A stretch of DNA of 50,312 bases from Thermoactinospora rubra (GTDB lineage: Bacteria; Actinomycetota; Actinomycetes; Streptosporangiales; Streptosporangiaceae). The position numbers and the translations under genes were made by a program. The notes beneath the pieces were generated by a model. The model searched no databases. It saw nothing but the letters and a program-made list of their open reading frames with translations, and was not told the origin of the DNA. The stretch lies in the NCBI RefSeq assembly GCF_002093975.1, contig NZ_MSZZ01000064.1, positions 1 through 50,312 on the forward strand. Reading direction: 5' to 3'. Positions 15,401-22,920 of the stretch are shown here, one piece after another. The first letter of the stretch is position 1; each line of letters starts with the position of its first letter.

Positions 15401-15614
15401 AGATCGGATTCCGCGGCGAGTATCGGCCGTCCCGGTTGTTGATCGTCGCCGTGAGCCGCGAGGCATCGACGTCGCCGGCCTCGGCGGACCGGCCGCGGGT
15501 GACGGTGACCATGCCGTCGCGCCGCTGCACATGGCCGAGCGCGGTGATGCTGGTCCACGTGGAGCCGAGCAGCAGCTCGATGTTGAGCGGTAGCGGGGTC
15601 TGGGGGAAGGCCAC
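12402..15614 (-). CDS. large minor tail protein with lectin-like and carbohydrate-binding domains
   Basis: A 1070-residue protein. Residues 1-90 (LLGSTWTSITALGHVQRRDG and TATINNRDGRYSPRNPISPY) match the N terminus of actinophage minor tail proteins that sit at the tail tip. Two concanavalin/LamG-like regions follow (about 98-255 and 385-550), then a tail-hub-like region with ISQIVVGYSE near 780, and a carbohydrate-binding-like sandwich (about 840-970) with GQAYAGTASLAISRSAAST. It follows the tape measure gene, the usual position for tail-tip proteins, and probably recognises the host wall. The N terminus starts at a GTG. Confidence 0.8.
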   Translation of the reverse strand: MAFPQTPLPLNIELLLGSTWTSITALGHVQRRDGMVTVTRGRSAEAGDVDASRLTATINNRDGRYSPRNPISPYYGILGRNTQIRASLTGSSSYLALDGTTGRRITTPDHASLDITGDIDVRLEVTLGSWRREQDLAGKYDTSSQRSWTWWLNHDGVLSFSWSTDGGNINLSTRNSTVPVPAPASGRQALRVTLDVNNGAGGHTVVFYTAPSMDGPWAQLGDPVVTSGTTSIFASTAALELGMVEDLVTGAMAGQVHRFEVRNGIGGTVVAGPDFRNLAAGTTSFADSAGRTWTVQNGAEITNKVYRFWGEVSAWPSRWDKTGTDVYVPIEAAGIMRRLGQARVDGSAMYRAILRDTAALVAYWPLEDEQGAQLAGPGLATHGGMTFTGSPEFAAFEGFACSLPIVTLNGASFTGSVPSYDTSGGLIQIRFLMNVPAAGAENGEVIMMLYGTGTVRRWELFYGTGGTLGLRGFDSGGTQLFTTGNITFNVNGELLRVSIELDQFGADIDYSISTLEPGATVGGTFNGTLAGNTLGRIGTVTISPGGGIDGISIGHVTVQNAVTTLFDLGAQLAGWKGETAGRRIERLCEEEGIAFRAIGDLDDSTRMGVQAPGAFLDLVRACAQADGGLLYEPRDCFGLGYRTRSSLYNQAARVALSYSGKHLADSLDPVDDDQNVRNDVTVSREGGSSARAVQETGTLSVLAPPNGVGRYDVSETVNVEYDLDLFDQAGWRLHLGTVDEARYPQIHVDLSRPQIAGDSALTQALRLAEVGDRLAITGLPAWLPPEAISQIVVGYSELLGNFEHQLTFNCVPESPYRPGVYGSGNLINNGHFETATTGWVAGANTSIARDTGQAYAGTASLAISRSAASTLHYAEGQDVDGTGTSGDVVTISCYVRIPAASRPKITSIEISATGFATTTVSGIPAADTWTRIAVTGALSADIDNVQVRFQVDNTHSNGQVVAYVDAVQIRNVATEDLVDRYQPHASTLAAGINTTATSLSVATSAGPLWTTDDEEFPFDLMIGGERMTVLDISGSSSPQTFTVIRSVNGVVKSHSSGAQVQLFRVSRYGL

Positions 15615-15622
15615 GGCTCACC

Positions 15623-18301
15623 TCACCCTCGGCCCAGGACGGCCTGGACGTTTCCGCCGCGGGTGCGGACGGCCTTACGCAGCGGGTCGATGATCAGCTC
15701 CCCGAGGGTGGTGGTGCCGATCTGCAACGTGACGTGCAATTCGCGCGGCCCCGACCAGCCACCACCCGCCAGGGCCGCCGCCGACGCCCCCGCCGGCGTC
15801 ACGTTCGACCCGTACGGCAACCTGACCAGTTCGGCGCCACGCTCCCCGACGAGCGTCCAGCCTCCGGCCGGGCCGCCGCCCGCCTTGCCCTGGGCGGCCT
15901 CAACCTTCTTGTTGTAGGCCAGATCCCGCTGCTCTTTGACGAGGATGCCCTTGACCTTGGACGGGACGAGGCCGAGCCGGTCGGCCATCGCCCCGGCCTG
16001 CTTGCTGGTGAGGCCGAAGCTGCGGGCCATCGAAATGAACTCGCGTCGCTGCTCGGCCATCTTCTTCGTCACCGCGGTGATGCTGGAGCCCTTCTCCCGC
16101 ATCGCGATCACGACCTGGTGCGCCGCCTCGGCCAGTCCCAGCAGCGCCGCACGGTTCTCGCGGCCCTTCTCCTTCGTGATGTTGAGGGTCTTGCCGTTCT
16201 CCTTCAGCGCCGTCCGGGCGCGGTCCCAGGCTTCCTCGTAGCCCATCAGCGCCCGGGTCTGGCCGAACACGCTGCCGGTGAGCTTGTCGATGCTGTCCCG
16301 CAGGGTGACGATCTCCCGCAGGGTGTCGGCGATGTCCCGCAGCGAACCCGCCGCATCGCCCAGCCCACCGCCGCCGCCGACGCCGCCCGGCCGGAACGCC
16401 ATGCTGACGGAGCCGAACCCGCCGGACATGAGGCTGCGGGTCTGCCCGGCTGGCATCACGCTCGAGCCGTACGGCAACCTGACCAGCTCCGGCCCCTGCT
16501 CACCCACCAACGCCGTCGCACCACCCGCCACCCCGCTGCCGGCCACACCGCCCTGGGCGAACCGCCGCATGCCCAGGCCACCACCGAGGCCACCGCCGAC
16601 GATGCCGCCATGCGCCCGAGCGGTGGCGTACGCGCCCTGGCGCAGGCCGGTGTTGGTGTAGACCGTGTTGCGGACCGTGGTGATGTGGACCGTCTTGTCC
16701 CGCAGCGAGTTCAACAGGGCTTTGGCCCGCGCGATCGCGGCCTGGAGCTCGCGGATGTCCCCCCGCAGCTTCGCCCGCTCCGGCCTGGTCAGCTTCGGAT
16801 CCCGCAGCCGCGCCTTGGCGACCGCCAGCTTGGCCTCCAGATCGGAGATGTTGCCCCGCACCTCGGTCTGCACCGAGTCCGGGACCTTCAGCCACGCCTC
16901 GGCCAGCCGCTCCGCCTCGGCCTTGGTGGCACCCGCCGCCCGCAGCGAGGAGATCAGCTCCTTGCGGTAGCGGCCATACGCCGTGGCGATCTTCTCGGTC
17001 GAGGCGCCCTCGGCCTGCATGCTCGCGATGCGTTCCTGCGCGGTCCGCGCAATTTCGAGCATGGCCTCCCGGTTGGCCCGCCCCTTCTCGGTGTGGACGT
17101 CCAGCGTGCGGCCGTTCTCCTTGATCGACTCGGTGGCGCGGTCGATCGCCTCCTCCACCCGGATCTGCGCCTCAGCCGCGTCCAGCGCCGGGCCCGTCAG
17201 CTCCTCCATCTCGGCCGCCAGGTCGCGCAGCCCGGCGGAGGCGTCACGCGCCGAAGAGCTCAGGTCAGAGGTGGCCTGGGCGGCCTGCTTCACCCCCGCG
17301 TTGCTGGCGGCAGCCGCATCGGCGGCCTTCCACCGCTCCTCCGCCTCCCGCATCTCATCGGTGTAGATCCCCAGGCTCTTGTAGAAGTCGTGCAGCGACC
17401 GCTGGACGTTCTCACCCCAGCTGCGGGTCGTCTCACCGGCCCCCTTCACGGTGGAGGTCAGGCTGTCCCACTCATCAGCCAGAACGCCGAGAGCACGGGT
17501 GGCCGCCTCGGCACTGCCCGCGACGAACTCCAGAGCGGCGGCGATGTCGTCGGCGTGCTCCTCCGCCGTGCGGCCGAGGTTCTCCATCGCCCGCTCCAGC
17601 GACCCGAAGATCGCCGGACTACGTGCGCTGATCGCGTCCAGCACCGCGCTGAAACCACGCTGCAACGGCACCAGCGCCGGGCCGAGCGAAGCCACCCCGT
17701 CCCCGATGGACTGCACGAACCGGTCAACGGCCGGTTTGGCCCCGGCGAAGAAATGCGCCAGATACGGCTGGAGCTGGGCGAACGTACGGCGGGCGACATC
17801 GGAGGCGCGGATCGCCGACTCCTCCAGCGGCCGGGCCGCATTCGCCAGACCGGCCCGCACCTCGCGCCCCACGGTGCGCCAGTGGCGGCGCACGGTCTCC
17901 GACTGTGCGGCCGACACCACGCCGACCGCCGTCAGCGCACCCCCCACCGCCGCCGTGATCGCCCCGGCCGCGGTGCCCGCGCTCGCCGCCACACCGGCCA
18001 GACCGGCACCAACTACGGCGCCGATACCCGGCCCGAGCCGGCCGAAGATGGCCAGGGTGCTGCTGGCGAACCCGGACACGATCCTGGTGCCCCGGTCGGT
18101 GCCGTCCTTGATCCCGTCGGCGAGGCCGTCGCCGAGGTCCCGGCCGCCCTTGACGAACCGGTCACGCGCGTCGCGCAGCCGGCCGTCGGCGGTGCGGGCG
18201 AGGCCCTGCCCGAGCGCGGCGCCGGCTTCCTGCCCGGCCCGGCCCATGCTGGTTTTGAGCTGGGTCTGGAATCGGCGCACCTCGGACTGGGCAGCGGCCA
18301 T
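15623..18301 (-). CDS. tail tape measure protein
   Basis: An 892-residue protein from the ATG at 18301: an amphipathic N terminus, a strongly hydrophobic Ala/Gly stretch (about 80-130) and long helical regions, the usual build of a tape measure that sets tail length. Two related helical modules begin near residues 396 (NGRTLDVHTEKGRANREAML) and 702 (NGKTLNITKEKGRENRAALL), and the motif VGExGxELVRLPYGSxVxPAG occurs twice. The reading frame stays open upstream to the stop of the tail-chaperone fusion and encodes SNEVEITIT, a typical N terminus, preceded only by an ATC codon, so the true start may be non-AUG at 18355. Confidence 0.88.
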   Translation of the reverse strand: MAAAQSEVRRFQTQLKTSMGRAGQEAGAALGQGLARTADGRLRDARDRFVKGGRDLGDGLADGIKDGTDRGTRIVSGFASSTLAIFGRLGPGIGAVVGAGLAGVAASAGTAAGAITAAVGGALTAVGVVSAAQSETVRRHWRTVGREVRAGLANAARPLEESAIRASDVARRTFAQLQPYLAHFFAGAKPAVDRFVQSIGDGVASLGPALVPLQRGFSAVLDAISARSPAIFGSLERAMENLGRTAEEHADDIAAALEFVAGSAEAATRALGVLADEWDSLTSTVKGAGETTRSWGENVQRSLHDFYKSLGIYTDEMREAEERWKAADAAAASNAGVKQAAQATSDLSSSARDASAGLRDLAAEMEELTGPALDAAEAQIRVEEAIDRATESIKENGRTLDVHTEKGRANREAMLEIARTAQERIASMQAEGASTEKIATAYGRYRKELISSLRAAGATKAEAERLAEAWLKVPDSVQTEVRGNISDLEAKLAVAKARLRDPKLTRPERAKLRGDIRELQAAIARAKALLNSLRDKTVHITTVRNTVYTNTGLRQGAYATARAHGGIVGGGLGGGLGMRRFAQGGVAGSGVAGGATALVGEQGPELVRLPYGSSVMPAGQTRSLMSGGFGSVSMAFRPGGVGGGGGLGDAAGSLRDIADTLREIVTLRDSIDKLTGSVFGQTRALMGYEEAWDRARTALKENGKTLNITKEKGRENRAALLGLAEAAHQVVIAMREKGSSITAVTKKMAEQRREFISMARSFGLTSKQAGAMADRLGLVPSKVKGILVKEQRDLAYNKKVEAAQGKAGGGPAGGWTLVGERGAELVRLPYGSNVTPAGASAAALAGGGWSGPRELHVTLQIGTTTLGELIIDPLRKAVRTRGGNVQAVLGRG

Positions 18302-18358
18302 CCCGGGGCGTGCCCGGTTACTCGCCGTAATGGTGATCTCAACTTCGTTGCTGATGGC

Positions 18359-18924
18359 TCACCCCTCCTCCCACTCCTCGATGCCGGGCGGCGGCCCGGC
18401 CAGCTCCTCGATCTTCAGCAGGCGGATCAGCCCGGCGTCCTCAGCCAGCAGCTGCGAGGGCAGGCATTTGAACCGGTCGCACAGGCCGAGGATCCAGCGC
18501 GCCCGACTCAGCTCGCCAGGCTCGGCGACAACGCCTCCATCGGCAGTGACGCCTCCAGGGACGGATCGCCACCGGGCGATGAGCCGTCCAAAGGGGCCGA
18601 CACTCCGACGAGGGCCTCGGCCCATTGGTCGAGGACCTCGCGCACGAACCGCGGGTCGAGGGCGACGAACTCGTCCGGCGTGCACGGGACCGGCCGGTCG
18701 TCTTCGTCGTGCAGGTTCCAGCTGACGAGGTACTTGCCGAACTCCCGGAGCAGCTCCAAGAACTCGGCGCGGCCCTCCGGCGTGGACGTGTCGATGCCGC
18801 CGTCGATGATCGGGGCGAGCTGGAAGAACGTCTCCACCGACGATCGCCTAGCCCGGATTTCGAGGCCCTCGAATTCGCCGTCAGCCCATGTGAGTTTGAC
18901 GGTCCTCGCGCGTGTGTAGCCCAT
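18359..18924 (-). CDS. tail assembly chaperone fusion GT, made by -1 frameshift
   Basis: A 188-residue product obtained if ribosomes slip back one base at 18589-18595. The first 111-112 residues are chaperone G. After the slip the frame reads GRLIARWRSVPGGV, then ARWILGLCDRFKCLPSQLLA and ends GIEEWEEG at 18359. The downstream frame has no good start of its own and is conserved-looking coding sequence directly before the tape measure, which is the standard siphovirus arrangement. The G and GT proteins hold the tape measure during tail assembly. Confidence 0.8.
18508..18924 (-). CDS. tail assembly chaperone G
   Basis: A 138-residue protein, MGYTRARTVKLTWADGEFEG at the start, with an acidic low-complexity end after residue 112. 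AGGGG lies about eight bases before the ATG. Its size, its place between the tail tube and the tape measure, and the slippery sequence near its end identify it as the short form of the tail chaperone pair. Confidence 0.82.
   Translation of the reverse strand: MGYTRARTVKLTWADGEFEGLEIRARRSSVETFFQLAPIIDGGIDTSTPEGRAEFLELLREFGKYLVSWNLHDEDDRPVPCTPDEFVALDPRFVREVLDQWAEALVGVSAPLDGSSPGGDPSLEASLPMEALSPSLAS
18589..18595 (-). promoter_or_regulatory. -1 programmed frameshift site CCCTTTG
   Basis: On the minus strand the heptamer reads C CCT TTG in the frame of G, an X XXY YYZ pattern that allows both tRNAs to re-pair after a one-base backward slip. It stands at codons 111-112 of G, and the -1 frame beyond it stays open to 18359. 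Confidence 0.8.
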
Positions 18925-18935
18925 CCGTATTTCCC

Positions 18936-19343
18936 CTATGCCCAGGTAGGAACATTCCCATCCGCCAAAACCCCGGGCGCCTGGAACGTAAGCGCCCCAT
19001 CAGCGGCTCTGGTGAGCGCGTAATCCGTGAAAAGGCACTCGTTGGCGAGGGTCTTTCCACCGATGGTGAGGGTGACGGTCCTGTTCACGGACGTGGACGG
19101 CACCGTCTTGAGCACGTCGTGCGCCCGGTTGGCGTCGGGATTGAATACCCCGTTCAGTGTGATACTGAAATCGGCGAGAAGCAGAAGCCTCTCCATCGCC
19201 GACTTGTCCACGCCCGTAACGTCTTGAACCGCGCGTGGGGTTGCGAACTCGAAATTAGTGACATCATTTCTGATGTCGCGTGCCGTACCGGCGGAATCGT
19301 CCACACTCAGTGTGGTCCACGCCAATCCGCTTTGCTTCGGCAT
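18936..19343 (-). CDS. major tail (tube) protein
   Basis: A 135-residue protein, MPKQSGLAWTTLSVDDSAGT at the start, with TGVDKSAMERLLLLADFSIT and GVFNPDANRAHDVLKTVPST. The beta-rich composition and the location two genes before the tape measure fit a tail tube subunit. The protein at 20068 shares the same start and central motif, so the phage encodes two related tube-type proteins. This shorter one directly precedes the chaperones, the normal position. Confidence 0.8.
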   Translation of the reverse strand: MPKQSGLAWTTLSVDDSAGTARDIRNDVTNFEFATPRAVQDVTGVDKSAMERLLLLADFSITLNGVFNPDANRAHDVLKTVPSTSVNRTVTLTIGGKTLANECLFTDYALTRAADGALTFQAPGVLADGNVPTWA

Positions 19344-19346
19344 GGC

Positions 19347-19796
19347 CTATCCCCTTTCGATCTGCCGCGCGATGCGGTCCTGATGCTCGGCGAAGTCCTC
19401 CACCCAGTCCTCCGCCCGCCGATGCTGGTACGGCTGGCCGCCGAGCGGGTCGCCGCGCCAGTCCCCGCCGCGCACGAGGTACAGCGGCTCGCGTTCGAGC
19501 GGCACCTGGTGCGGCTGGAAGCAGGTCTGGCCCGGGGCGAACATGAAGACGGTGAGGCCTTCGGCGTCGCGGTCCTCGACGAACTTCCGGCCGGACTGGC
19601 GGCGGATGTAGTGCGCCTGCCGCCGGCCGAGCTCGCTGGTCTCATCCACGAGGGTGCGCCAGCCGTACTCGTACGCCGGGCAGCCGGCCTCCTCGCAGGT
19701 GGCGGGCCGCCAGTGCGTCGGCAGCGGCGCGGCCACCTGGTAGGTCTTGAACGCCGCTGCGGGCAGCTGCGGCGTGATGCGGTTGAGCGGCCTCAT
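19347..19796 (-). CDS. hypothetical tail-region protein
   Basis: A 149-residue protein, MRPLNRITPQLPAAAFKTYQ at the start, with a Cys pair (TCEEAGCPA) and FMFAPGQTCFQPHQVP. Proteins with this CEExGCxAYxxGW and GQxCFxxHxxP pattern occur beside tail genes of actinophages, but their role is not known. The ATG overlaps the previous stop. It lies between the two paralogous tail-tube genes. Confidence 0.7.
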   Translation of the reverse strand: MRPLNRITPQLPAAAFKTYQVAAPLPTHWRPATCEEAGCPAYEYGWRTLVDETSELGRRQAHYIRRQSGRKFVEDRDAEGLTVFMFAPGQTCFQPHQVPLEREPLYLVRGGDWRGDPLGGQPYQHRRAEDWVEDFAEHQDRIARQIERG

Positions 19797-20068
19797 ACTC
19801 GTGCCCTTTCTCGTGGCCCGTCGCCGGGTCGCGGCCGGGGCCCGGCCCGGTCGGGGCGGCGTACCTGCCGGTCCGGGCGTGGGAGTTCGGCGACGGTCTG
19901 CTCCAAGCGCAGGACGCCGGGCAGGGAGCCGGCGCGGACCAGCCCCGTGTCTGCGGCGACGTACGGCACGCCGGCGTCGTCCCACGCCTCCACGGCGAGG
20001 GCGAGCACGGTGTCCTCGCCCTGGCGGTAGAGGGCGACGGTGCCGGTGGTACACGGTGTGAAGGCCAT
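19793..20068 (-). CDS. hypothetical tail-region protein
   Basis: A 91-residue protein, MAFTPCTTGTVALYRQGEDT at the start, beta-rich in the first 60 residues and Arg/Pro-rich at the end. It overlaps both neighbours by a few bases, so it is translated with them. No family recognised. Confidence 0.65.
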   Translation of the reverse strand: MAFTPCTTGTVALYRQGEDTVLALAVEAWDDAGVPYVAADTGLVRAGSLPGVLRLEQTVAELPRPDRQVRRPDRAGPRPRPGDGPRERARV

Positions 20069-20826
20069 CAGAAGACCACCGAGACGTCGTTGCGGGTCAC
20101 GGCCACCAGGAACGACAGCGAGCTGAAGCCCCCCGAGGTGGTGGTGACGACACGCAGGTACCGCTCGACCGTCTGCGTGCGCCCGGTCTCGATCCGCTGG
20201 CTTGTCGGGCCGGAGGTGACGGTGATGAACGCGCCACCTGCGACGTCGGCCCACGCATCCGCGCCGCCGTTGTCCGACGATTCTTGGATCTTGATGGTGG
20301 CGTCGGTCCCGGTGAATGCAGTGACGTGGAGGAAGGCTTGCAGGCCGAAGTTCGTCGACCCGGTGCCGAAGTCCACACTGCTGCCGTTGGTCGCGCCCGT
20401 GTCCGTCCGTACGCCGGCGGTGAGGAGGCGGCCCCAGTCGATGCCGTACCCGTTGGCGAGGGCCTGGACGGCGATCGTCAGGCTGCCGTCGGCTGCCCGC
20501 GACGGGTCGTAGTTGATCTGCTTGCCCACCATCGACGCGGCCGGCGCGCCCAGGCTGGTGCCGCGGCAGTAGGTGAGGACCTGGTCGGCCGTGGGCAGCA
20601 GCGACAGGCGGGAGTGGGCCCGGTTCGGGTCGGGGTTGAAGTAGGCGACGTACTCCAGCGACCCGTCGCGGGCCAGGCCGACCCGCTCATACGCCGACTT
20701 GTCGATGCCGGTGGTCTCCTGGGTGCCCGTCAGGCCGCCGCCGATCCGGCCGAGGGAGCCGATGTCCCCCGAGAGGTTGTAGCCCGCCACGAAGAGGCGG
20801 TCGCCGAGTCCGGACTCTTTAGGCAT
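20068..20826 (-). CDS. second tail-tube-like protein with extra C-terminal domain
   Basis: A 252-residue protein. Residues 1-140 align by eye with the major tail protein at 18936: MPKESGLGDRLFVAGYNLSG, then TGIDKSAYERVGLARDGSLE and AYFNPDPNRAHSRLSLLPTA. Residues 140-252 form an added beta domain (TNFGLQAFLHVTAFTGTDAT, then QTVERYLRVVTTTSGGFSSL). It could be a second tube subunit, a decorated form or a tail completion protein. Confidence 0.7.
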   Translation of the reverse strand: MPKESGLGDRLFVAGYNLSGDIGSLGRIGGGLTGTQETTGIDKSAYERVGLARDGSLEYVAYFNPDPNRAHSRLSLLPTADQVLTYCRGTSLGAPAASMVGKQINYDPSRAADGSLTIAVQALANGYGIDWGRLLTAGVRTDTGATNGSSVDFGTGSTNFGLQAFLHVTAFTGTDATIKIQESSDNGGADAWADVAGGAFITVTSGPTSQRIETGRTQTVERYLRVVTTTSGGFSSLSFLVAVTRNDVSVVF

Positions 20827-21112
20827 TGTCTGCCTCCTCGACGGGGACGAGCGGCCCGTTGGACGGCCCGCGGTGGCGGTGGGTGGCCAGATGCTTCAGG
20901 TCCGCGTCCGGGTCGCGGCGGAGCGTCTCGTAGGCGGCGTTGGCGGCCTGCATCACCTGGGTGGGGATCTCGTGCAGGTACACGTCGTTGTGGGTCTGCA
21001 CGCCGCGGCGGGAGGCGGACAGGATCGGCCGGTGCGTCTCGGCGGCGGCGAGGCTGCGGTACCAGCGGACGACGGTGCCGTCCATCACGGCCGGGGTCAC
21101 CAGGACGATCAC
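20819..21112 (-). CDS. hypothetical connector-region protein
   Basis: A 97-residue protein from the GTG at 21112, which overlaps the upstream TGA (GTGA). It contains WYRSLAAAETHRPILSA and QTHNDVYLHEIPTQVMQAAN. A longer frame starting at 21163 would lie inside the upstream gene and is rejected. No family recognised. Confidence 0.65.
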   Translation of the reverse strand: MIVLVTPAVMDGTVVRWYRSLAAAETHRPILSASRRGVQTHNDVYLHEIPTQVMQAANAAYETLRRDPDADLKHLATHRHRGPSNGPLVPVEEADNA

Positions 21113-21294
21113 GAGTGCCTCCCGAGGAGCTGGTGGGCGATGGCGGTGGCCGCCGCGATCCACGCCTGACGCTGGGGTTCGGGCAGCTCCCGCCAGGCGG
21201 GCATGCTGTTGCCTGCGTGGTTGACCCAGTTCACGTGCTCGCCGTACGCCTCGTAACCGGCGCGGGCGAGATCACGGATCGAGTGCCTGCTCAT
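21109..21294 (-). CDS. small hypothetical protein
   Basis: A 61-residue protein, MSRHSIRDLARAGYEAYGEH at the start, ending IAHQLLGRHS. Start and stop overlap the neighbours (ATGA and GTGA), which supports translation. Helical, His/Arg-rich; function unknown. Confidence 0.65.
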   Translation of the reverse strand: MSRHSIRDLARAGYEAYGEHVNWVNHAGNSMPAWRELPEPQRQAWIAAATAIAHQLLGRHS

Positions 21295-22532
21295 GGCGCC
21301 TGCTCCCACACGTTGTCGACCACCACGGGAACCGTGACGTCGATGATCCGATACAGCTGGTCGCCGTCCCCCATCGGCAGATAGCCGGCCCGAGCGCCCA
21401 GCGCGACGCCGTTCGCGCCGAGCAGGTCGACGTAGGCCGCCGCACCACCCAGCTGGAAGTCAGCGGTGAACGCCTCGATGAGGGCGTCGGCGGCGGCCGT
21501 CACCTCCGGGTCGATCGCGTCCGGCGGGTCGGCCAGCATTGAGGAGTACAGGCGGACCATGAAGGAGATCCGCGCGCTCGTGGTGGCCAGCCCGGAGCGG
21601 GCCGGGATCGCCGCGATGTCCTGCACCCACACCGCAGCGGTCACGCCACGGCCGGGCGCATTGGTCGCCTCGAAGGCATTCACGCGTTCGAACCGGCCCA
21701 GCCGCATGGCGTGCGTGACGATCGCGTCAAGGATGCCCTGCACACCGATGCCGTCGGAGGGGGCAGCCAGCTCGATCGCGCCGGCCCGATAGCCCTTGAG
21801 GCTGGTGGAGTCCGTGACGGAGGCGAGGATCGCCCTCAGGCCGCCGGAGGTGTAGGTGTGGGTGAAGCTGGTGCCGCTGCCCGAGCTGGTCTGCCCGTCG
21901 CCCCAGTCGATGGCGTAGGTGGCGCCGGCGAGGCCCTCGGGGTCGGTGGCGGTGATCGTGGCGGTGACGGTCAGCCCGTCCGCGGTCAGTGACAGGCCGG
22001 TGACGGTGGGGGCGGTGCCGCCGGTGCCGCCGGTGATGGTGTAGTCGGCATCGACGGCGTAGAACGTCGAGAACGATGTGTTCGGTGCGGTGGCCGGGGT
22101 GGCGTGGAACCGGCCGTTGCCGTGGCTGCTGGACCCGGCCACGAGGACGGCGCGGGAGGCGGGGAAGCACATGCCGCCGTCGGCCGCCGTGTGCGGTGAG
22201 GTGACGAACGCGTTGTTGACGATGCCGTAGTTGCCGGACGTCTCGTAGGAGATGACGACCATCTCGCCGGGGTTGAGCGGCAGGGGCGTGCCCAGCAGGT
22301 GCGTCGACCAGCCGGGCGGCAGAGCGTCCGTCATCGTGATCGTCGCGAGCAGGTTGCCGGACATGTCCCACACGTGGCCGCGCCGGTTGGTGCGGTTGAC
22401 GGCGTTGGACGGGGACCAGACGCGGATGCCGTTCAACGTCACGGCCTTGAGGGCGCAGACGACGGAGCCGAGCTCGTAGTCGTTGGCGTCGGTTGCGCCG
22501 GTCGGTGTCGCGCCGCTCCAGATGTTGCTCAT
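21291..22532 (-). CDS. tail terminator fused to DUF4082 and PKD-like domains
   Basis: A 413-residue protein in three parts. Residues 1-165 resemble DUF4082 (ELGSVVCALKAVTLNGIRVW, GVFFPASR-like CFPASRAVLV, STFYAVDADYTITGG). Residues 174-257 form a PKD-type beta sandwich with YAIDWGDGQTSSGSGTSFTH. Residues 261-413 (GVQGILDAIVTHAMRLGRFE, VTAAVWVQDIAAIPARSGLA, QLYRIIDVTVPVVVDNVWEQ) match the 150-residue tail terminator/head-tail joining proteins of actinophages. The gene stands in the right place, between the gp10-like neck protein and the tail tube. The first two domains are normally found in secreted proteins, so this is an unusual decorated terminator. Confidence 0.75.
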   Translation of the reverse strand: MSNIWSGATPTGATDANDYELGSVVCALKAVTLNGIRVWSPSNAVNRTNRRGHVWDMSGNLLATITMTDALPPGWSTHLLGTPLPLNPGEMVVISYETSGNYGIVNNAFVTSPHTAADGGMCFPASRAVLVAGSSSHGNGRFHATPATAPNTSFSTFYAVDADYTITGGTGGTAPTVTGLSLTADGLTVTATITATDPEGLAGATYAIDWGDGQTSSGSGTSFTHTYTSGGLRAILASVTDSTSLKGYRAGAIELAAPSDGIGVQGILDAIVTHAMRLGRFERVNAFEATNAPGRGVTAAVWVQDIAAIPARSGLATTSARISFMVRLYSSMLADPPDAIDPEVTAAADALIEAFTADFQLGGAAAYVDLLGANGVALGARAGYLPMGDGDQLYRIIDVTVPVVVDNVWEQAP

Positions 22533-22918
22533 TGGAGCCTGCCGATGTGGCGGGCGATGACCTGCTCGGCGATGGGCTTGGCTTTCCGGTTCAGGTGCAG
22601 GGCGACGCGACGGAAGGTGAAGTAGCCCTCGAACCGGGTGACAGGGCTGTTACGCGATCCGACACCTTCCAACCACGGACCGTATACAACCCTGTTGTCG
22701 TACAGGACGTGGGTGGAGGCGAACGCCCGGTCCCGGATCTGCGACTGGTAGAACCCGGTCGGCCGCTTGAGGACGCGGTGCAGGGTGAAGTGGATGTCGC
22801 GGAACCCCTGGTCGGCGACCGCGTCGGCGACCTCTTCGGCGATGTCGTCCAGGATCGGCATGGCGCGGCCGTCGAACAGCGGCCCGTCGACCTCGACCTC
22901 GGCGTGGATCTCCAGCAT
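22529..22918 (-). CDS. neck/head-tail joining protein (HK97 gp10-like)
   Basis: A 129-residue protein, MLEIHAEVEVDGPLFDGRAM at the start, with DDIAEEVADAVADQGFRDIH and a basic C terminus. Length and position between the connector and the terminator fit the HK97 gp10-like neck family. The stop overlaps the next ATG. Confidence 0.65.
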   Translation of the reverse strand: MLEIHAEVEVDGPLFDGRAMPILDDIAEEVADAVADQGFRDIHFTLHRVLKRPTGFYQSQIRDRAFASTHVLYDNRVVYGPWLEGVGSRNSPVTRFEGYFTFRRVALHLNRKAKPIAEQVIARHIGRLQ

Positions 22919-22920
22919 GG

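Noticed and set aside
12999..15593. Rightward 864-residue open frame opposite the large tail protein
   Set aside because: Antisense shadow with no ribosome site and unnatural composition (Val/Ala/Gly/Arg repeats).
15734..18919. Rightward 1061-residue open frame opposite the tape measure
   Set aside because: It is antisense to a clearly typical tape measure and tail chaperones; long antisense frames arise from the high third-position GC. Composition is Arg/Pro/Gly-rich without domains.
21681..21700. GTTCGAACCGG, looked at as a possible copy of the tRNA T-arm att core
   Set aside because: Only about seven bases agree with the tRNA T loop and it lies inside the tail terminator gene; chance match.
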